From NCBI GenBank assembly GCA_943704525.1, contig CALSCQ010002862.1, forward strand, positions 1 to 10,094: a stretch of DNA of 10,094 bases, in the 5' to 3' direction. A model generated the notes under the pieces. It was not told the DNA's origin, made no database searches, and saw nothing but the letters and a program-made list of their open reading frames with translations. Made by a program: the position numbers and the translations under genes. This document shows positions 1 through 10,094 of the stretch, piece after piece. The number at the start of each line of letters is the position of its first letter. Position 1 is the first letter of the stretch. This DNA is from Pigoraptor vietnamica. Lineage: Eukaryota; Opisthokonta; Filasterea.

Positions 1-34
<34 letters not shown>

Positions 35-171
35 TACACTTCGCCGTCAGCAAAACTTGCACACGCGCACAGCACACATGCCCACGCGCCGTTCCAAGAA
101 GGAAACTAAACAATCTTCACAACGTAAGCGACGCAGACGACGAGTGGAATCGCTGCGGACGGGTAACTCAC
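1..171 (-). other. Start of intron 10 of gene B, with a poly-C and (CA)n edge
   Basis: This stretch follows the GTGAGT donor of gene B exon 10 and shows no acceptor followed by a recognisable helix C sequence. Bases 1-17 are a pure C run and about 18-31 are (AC)n. The run at the very edge may also mark a place where assembly was difficult. Confidence 0.55.
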
Positions 172-575
172 CTTGGACGTCTTCGTGCGCGATATCAGAG
201 ACCCTCCGAGTCGCTCAAGCACCGCAGCGGCGCGGGGACGCTTCCTCGTGGCCGTGCGTGCTATCGACGCCTGACCCTTGGTACGCACGTCAACGCGCGT
301 GTGTGCGCGCGCAACATCCGGGCGGATACCGGCGCTGTCCTCTTTGTCTTGGGCACGCCACAGGCGCTTCGTGTGCTGCAGCGTGTTCGCAAGGCTGTCG
401 TCCAGGGAAAAGTCGCGCAGCGTCTTGACGGCAACCGTACACCCTCTCCAGTGCGCTGCAGGATTGCGATCAAGTGAGACGCGTGCGTACGGTACGAGTA
501 GGAGGCAAATTGTGAGAATTCCGAATGCATGATCCCGTGCCAAGGTAGTGCGTGCGTGCGTGCGTGTGCGTGTGC

Positions 576-620
<45 letters not shown>

Positions 621-940
621 CGTGTGCGTGTGCGTGTGCGTGTGCGTGTGCGTGTGCGTGTGCGTGTGCGTGCGTGCATGTGCGTGCGTGCGTGTGCGTG
701 TGCTTGTGTGTGTGTGTGTGTGTGCGTGCGCGTGTGCGTGTGTGTGTGTGCGTGTGCGTGCGTGCGTGCGTGTGCTGTACGAGTGCGTGCGTGTGTGTGT
801 GTGTGTGTGTGCGTGCGTGTGCGTGTGCGTGTGTGTGTGTGTACGTGAATGTGTTTTTGTGTGCAACCGCGTGCGCGTCAATAGTGTCGACACCATCGTG
901 ACGCATCGGACCAACCTTTGAACACTTTGCCAAACGCTCC
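172..940 (-). other. Gene B exons 9-10: start of the kinase N-lobe and its insert
   Basis: Exon 9 (940-916) is 25 bp and encodes GAFGKVFK. Exon 10 (455-172) starts [11 protein letters not shown], with the beta-3 lysine at 504, and then runs 84 residues of basic, Ser/Thr/Ala-rich sequence (for example TRKRPRAAA) before a GTGAGT donor. This is 16 codons longer than exon 10 of gene A and differs from it almost everywhere after the VAVK motif. Helix C must be encoded left of the window. Confidence 0.78.
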
Positions 941-2230
941 CTGTGTCGCAGCAAACACGCCCCGGACAAACATGCCATTAGTTGCGTGCTCGAGCGCTAT
1001 GCAAAGCACACATCCCCTGCGGCCACTAGTATTCGCTTCAAACAACCAACACACCTTGCCGATGACCGTCTCGAACTCAATCTCCTTCGGATCAATGATG
1101 CAGTTGCGCGCCTCCGCGAGCAGCTGGCGCGTCTTTCGCTGATACCAGCGCCGGAACACAGCGCCGAACACAAGTGCGATGCCCAGAAAACCGCCCAGCG
1201 TCCCGCCAACCACAGCACCAATGTTCACGCCCGCATCGCGCCTCGACTCGCAGTACGCGCCCTCGTACCCCGAGTAGCACACGCAGGCGCCGTTCTTGCA
1301 GTCGCCGTGGAAGTTGCACCCGTTGCCCGCCCCTCCGCACGTCACGGGAGGCAGCGTGAAGAACCCGAGGTTCCTGATGTTGGCGACGTACCCCTGCATG
1401 CCGCGCCCAGTGATGGGGCCGTCGACCGTCGCGTCGTCCGCGACCAGCTCCGTGTCGTTCATGCACTCGCCGGGTGCGCGATTGACAAAGGGGCCTGGGG
1501 TAATACAAGCGTACGTGTGTGTCAAATAGCCGCATGCACATGTTTGTGCGAAGAAGAGAACAGTCTTGCACCGCACAGAGGACGAAAAACAGCTCGCACG
1601 CAGCACGCCGCAACCAGCACATAAATCGACAGCACACCTGCAACTTCACGAATGGACAAAAACGCACCGCAGAAAATGTCGTCGTTCGCCTTGGCCGCTT
1701 TGAGGCGCGCAAGTTCCGCGTCGACGAAATTGGATATGTTGGACGGCACAATCGACGACAGGCTCTCAATCTCCCACACAGGCCCCTCCGCGATGCCCGG
1801 CCATATGTTCTGGTACGGCACCCACGTGTTGTTCAGCCGCTGCATTGCGAATTGATAAAAGAGGGCACCTGCGGGCGGACAGGGACGTCGTTCAGCGACT
1901 GTCACGGGGGGAGGGTAACACAGTTCCAAGAAGAGTCCCTTCTGAAGAGCGATCAAGAATAGCGCTTTGCGTGCGATAACACGCATCTAGACGTCTGTAA
2001 CGGCGACGTCCGATAGTACTGACATGACCCCGCAACACGCACCCCATTTCCACACGGTGCTCGTCAGGATTCGTTCGCCGAGGAGTGATCGCATGCGCGA
2101 GTGATATCCAATACCTGCAGCAGGAAGAGACGCCGATTAAGCGAATGCTGGAATGTACTATTCATCGCAAGTTTCATAGGCACAACGTTATCACTTTTGA
2201 AACACTCCTTCCAGTCGTGTTGCGGCCGGC

Positions 2231-2271
<41 letters not shown>

Positions 2272-2647
2272 GCACATCTGCAACACGCAAACATGATTCC
2301 TAACAACGCGCTCGCCCACCACCCACCGAATTTTCCCCTCTCGATGGCCACTTTCATCGGCTCTGTCGAGTCCTCGTGCTGCGCAATGATGTCACAGCAG
2401 GTCGTGTCGAAGGCGTGTTCGGAGGCTGCGCGCTCGAAAGGCGGGTCGAACCACGTGTTTGTCCACAGCACGTGCACCGTCGCGTCGGGATTGGCGCGCC
2501 TCACGCCCACGGCGAACGCATTCAGTCCACGATACACCTGGCGCAAGAGGGCGGAGGGGTTGCGCGTCAGCGGCCAAGATAGACAACACATACATACTAC
2601 TCCGCACGCACGCACGCACACACACACAGACTCGCACAGTCACTCAT

Positions 2648-2742
<95 letters not shown>

Positions 2743-3426
2743 ACACAGACATGCACACATCCCCACACCGTGCCCACAAATGCTGACTCACCTGCGGTAT
2801 CTTCATCGCCGCCACATAGCAAATGGCGTTTGTGCGCGTCATGGCACCCGCCACGAGGCCCGTGAGGTACCGCGCCTGCTCAATCTTCACGAAGACGACG
2901 GCAAGGTTCGGCCCGGTCACGCGACCCGTGGTGTGCACAAAGGACACGTTGGGATATCGGCGAGCCATCTCTTGAATGGCGCCGCCGTAGCCGTCCGAGT
3001 GCGCGAAGAAGAGGTGAAAACTGCGTCGATCACCGGTCAGATGCATCGGCACGCTATTGGGTTTGGCCTCACCCGGCGCAACCATTGGGTGCTCACAGAC
3101 AGCACACACAAATGAAGGGTGCGCGTGCGTGCGTGCGTGCGTTCATGCGTGCGTATGTGCGCATGAGCGTGTTATTGCCCCCACCCCCGTTGAATAAAGC
3201 TGATAAAAGTCCTCTCCTGCTCGTCTTTGTTGGCGGGGTCGTCGTTCAAGTTCAGCCATTCTATGTGCGCGCGCTCGCGCAGTTGCTCCTGGACGTAGAG
3301 CTTGCCCTGGTTGGCCTCGTACGTCCTATGAACAGAGGTGGGAGGACAAGTGAAAGGGTCGGATCAACCCAAGCACCGACGACTGTCCGTGCAGAGTGAG
3401 ACGAAGCTCACAGTAAGGTACAGCTG

Positions 3427-3490
<64 letters not shown>

Positions 3491-3797
3491 CACAGACCGA
3501 TGGGGTTTCAACCTTAATGACTGCCAGGAACTGAGGCCTTCTCGTCACATAAGCGCGCCGCTTCCAGTAAAACTATCGGACACACAGAGGGGATTTTGCG
3601 ACGGCAAACACACACACCAGCCAAGGTCAGTTATGTCGCCGTTGAAGAAAAAGGCAATCTTGATGGCGGGCGCAGACACGTCTGTCGCGCAAGAAAGACA
3701 AAGAGAGCGTCAGTGAAGGTGGTGAGTGTAAACACATGTATGTGCTGTATGTATGTGTGCGTGCATGTGAGTGAGTAAGTGCGTGTGTGTGAGAGAC

Positions 3798-3849
<52 letters not shown>

Positions 3850-4203
3850 TGTGTGTGTGTGTGTGTGTTGTGTGTGTAAGCGTGTGCGTATGTGTGTGTG
3901 TGTGTGTATGTGTGCGTGTGTGTGTGTGTGTGCATGTGGTTTTTGCGTGTGCATGCACTAGTGAGGGTGTGTGTGTTTGTGTTCTGTTTGCACGCGTGTG
4001 TGCGACGTGCGCATAACTGCAGGGCGTGCACACTGCATTGAGCCACTCTAATTGGAAGCACGAGAGGGGAAACAGAAGGAGACTGCAAGTTCCGAATGAC
4101 ACTGACCCAGAGACGGGCGCACCGTGCACACATCCGTCGCAATCACTCCCACAACGACACACAGAAATGCCCACGCGAGGGCCGCACACAAATGCCTCGC
4201 CAT
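172..4203 (-). CDS. Gene B: paralogous BMP-domain / EGF / TKL receptor kinase, exons 1-10, 3' part off the window
   Basis: Exons, in transcript order: 4203-4107, 3681-3618, 3325-3185, 3020-2792, 2537-2327, 2114-2043, 1868-1668, 1494-1055, 940-916, 455-172. They join in one open frame to 588 residues and end on a codon boundary at a GTGAGT donor, so the gene continues left of base 1. Order of parts: signal peptide 1 to about 23; BMP/Med-type domain; EGF-like cysteines at 391, 398, 404, 409, 411 and 420; membrane helix about 430-452; glycine-rich loop at 484-489; VAVK with its lysine at 504; then a long basic and Ser/Thr-rich stretch. Helix C, the catalytic loop and the C-lobe are not in the window. 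An upstream in-frame ATG at 4260 would add 19 residues ahead of the signal peptide. I prefer 4203 because it starts MAR followed by a hydrophobic core, as in gene A. Truncation here is by the window edge, not evidence of a pseudogene. Confidence 0.86.
542..848. repeat. Compound (TG)n / (TGTGCG)n microsatellite in gene B intron 9
   Basis: About 300 bp of almost pure alternating purine-pyrimidine sequence, with a clean (TG)20 at 577-616 followed by TGTGCG-type units to about 672 and mixed TG/CG units beyond. It lies inside the 460-bp intron 456-915. Its translations in all frames give low-complexity Cys/Val/Arg or His/Thr/Ala strings, which are not genes. Confidence 0.95.
1055..1494 (-). other. 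Gene B exon 8: end of BMP domain, EGF-like module, transmembrane helix
   Basis: At 440 bp, this exon is one codon longer than its counterpart in A. It encodes [11 protein letters not shown], the six EGF-like cysteines (391-420), a membrane helix with [14 protein letters not shown], the stop-transfer RRWYQRK, and [15 protein letters not shown] leading into the glycine-rich loop. Confidence 0.84.
2232..2267. repeat. (AC)18 microsatellite in gene B intron 5
   Basis: A clean dinucleotide run inside the intron 2115-2326. The matching intron of gene A has no such run. Confidence 0.93.
2649..2740. repeat. (CA)46 microsatellite in gene B intron 4
   Basis: An uninterrupted CA run of 92 bases inside the intron 2538-2791. 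The equivalent intron of gene A (8975-9127) lacks it. Confidence 0.95.
3434..3486. repeat. (TC)n microsatellite in gene B intron 2
   Basis: A pure TC run inside the intron 3326-3617; it reads GA on the transcribed strand. Confidence 0.94.
3774..3986. repeat. (AG)n and (TG)n compound repeat in gene B intron 1
   Basis: A pure AG run at about 3802-3847 passes directly into (GT)n and then an impure GT-rich stretch. It lies in the 425-bp intron 3682-4106. Confidence 0.92.
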
Positions 4204-4616
4204 GGCAGATTTTTGGGGAAATTCGTCGCCGGTCGCAAGACACTCAGCAACGCCCTTCACTTTGATTCAGAGCACACCAACTGAGTCGCGCACCAGCGCC
4301 ATATTAGTGGCGATTTTGGAGCCGGCACAGCGCGTCTACGTCTCTCTTCTCTAGAAACGGCGGCCGAAGAAAAAGATGCACGCAATTCTCGGTGCGGCGA
4401 TTCGCCCGAGGTTGACGCTGTCCGACAGTTGCACTTGTATTCATTTTCGGCATCCTATTTCAGTGTGTGTACTAATAAAGAAAATTATTCTCGGGATGTT
4501 GCTAAATATTTCGTCCGTTTTGCTACTTTTAAATACTTCCCGCATAACAACCGGTGTCCGGACTTTAATGGACATCGTCAGGACTGTTGGTGGGGAGTGC
4601 GGAGAAAAATTGCATT
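4204..4616 (-). promoter_or_regulatory. Intergenic gap: 3' region of gene A and presumed promoter of gene B
   Basis: This 413-bp gap has no convincing coding sequence. The half next to gene A (about 4435-4616) is visibly richer in A+T than the genes. The half next to gene B is C+T-rich on the transcribed strand around 4330-4370 and holds a short inverted repeat, CGCCA-N6-TGGCG, at 4297-4312. No canonical TATA box at a convincing distance and no perfect AATAAA were found. The gap is free of long microsatellites, unlike most introns. Promoter function is inferred from position only. Confidence 0.5.
4564..4569 (-). promoter_or_regulatory. Possible variant poly(A) signal ATTAAA of gene A
   Basis: Reading the transcribed strand, ATTAAA occurs about 50 bases after the TGA stop of gene A. 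ATTAAA is the commonest variant of the eukaryotic AATAAA signal, but a hexamer in an A+T-rich stretch can occur by chance. Confidence 0.25.
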
Positions 4617-10083
<5,467 letters not shown>

Positions 10084-10094
10084 CGCCGCAGGGA

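Larger units (their letters stand above)
1494..4203 (-). other. Gene B exons 1-7: signal peptide and BMP/Med-type ectodomain
   Basis: The same order of family motifs as in gene A is present: [81 protein letters not shown] and [10 protein letters not shown]. Exons 3-7 have exactly the same lengths as in A (141, 229, 211, 72 and 201 bp). The residues around the first loop and the hinge differ moderately between the two genes, so the ligands could be related but not identical. The span given runs to the acceptor of exon 8; the domain ends early in that exon. Confidence 0.84.

Noticed and set aside
1-17. Poly-C run as a telomere or vector end
   Set aside because: A pure C run beside (CA)n fits a microsatellite or sequencing-gap edge; there is no telomere-type repeat unit.
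529-921. Plus-strand open frames giving Cys-Val-rich proteins
   Set aside because: These are pure translations of (TG)n and TGTGCG repeats, open only because the repeat contains no stop codons.
106-978. A 290-codon minus-strand open frame
   Set aside because: Its middle is a translation of the CA/TG microsatellite (His-Thr and Ala-Arg strings). Only its last third coincides with gene B exon 10; the rest is intron.
2101-2865. Plus-strand 254-codon open frame with a His-Thr run
   Set aside because: It is antisense to gene B exons 4-5 and contains the translated (CA)46 run; no domain was recognised.
172-4203. Gene B as a pseudogene
   Set aside because: All ten visible exons keep the frame and have good splice sites. 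The missing C-lobe is explained by the window edge.

Overview
The window is nuclear DNA of a eukaryote. Both genes are cut by many short GT-AG introns, coding exons are G+C-rich, and the introns are loaded with (TG)n, (CA)n and (GA)n microsatellites. No bacterial operon, RNA gene, transposon or viral gene was seen. The protein architecture (a bacterial-type BMP/Med binding domain fused through an EGF-like module and one membrane helix to a TKL kinase) suggests a free-living protist. I recall BMP-TKL receptor kinases from Acanthamoeba-like amoebae, so Amoebozoa is my first guess, but the species cannot be fixed from the sequence alone.

Everything coding is on the minus strand. Reading in the direction of transcription (right to left): 10083 to 4617 is gene A, complete, with 18 exons that splice to an uninterrupted 820-codon frame plus stop. 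4616 to 4204 is a 413-bp A+T-richer intergenic gap holding the 3' end of A and the promoter side of gene B. 4203 to 172 holds the first 10 exons (588 codons) of gene B, a paralogue of A. The last bases, 171 to 1, lie in the next intron of B, and the rest of its kinase is off the left edge.

The two genes are a head-to-tail tandem duplicate pair. All nine shared introns sit at the same codon position and phase, and seven of the first ten exons have identical lengths (141, 229, 211, 72, 201, 25 bp and so on). Each protein should be a type I membrane receptor: signal peptide, BMP-type ligand-binding ectodomain, one six-cysteine EGF-like module, a glycine-zipper transmembrane helix, then a cytoplasmic TKL-type protein kinase. 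The natural reading is a cell-surface sensor of a small molecule (bacterial BMP proteins bind nucleosides and related compounds) that signals by phosphorylation. The ligand is not known.

Unusual points are: the bacterial binding protein used as a receptor ectodomain; six cysteines conserved between the paralogues within and flanking that domain; a long, fast-diverging insert between the kinase beta-3 lysine and helix C; an HLD rather than HRD catalytic loop in A; a 25-bp exon coding only for the glycine-rich loop; and microsatellites that sit in different introns in the two paralogues.
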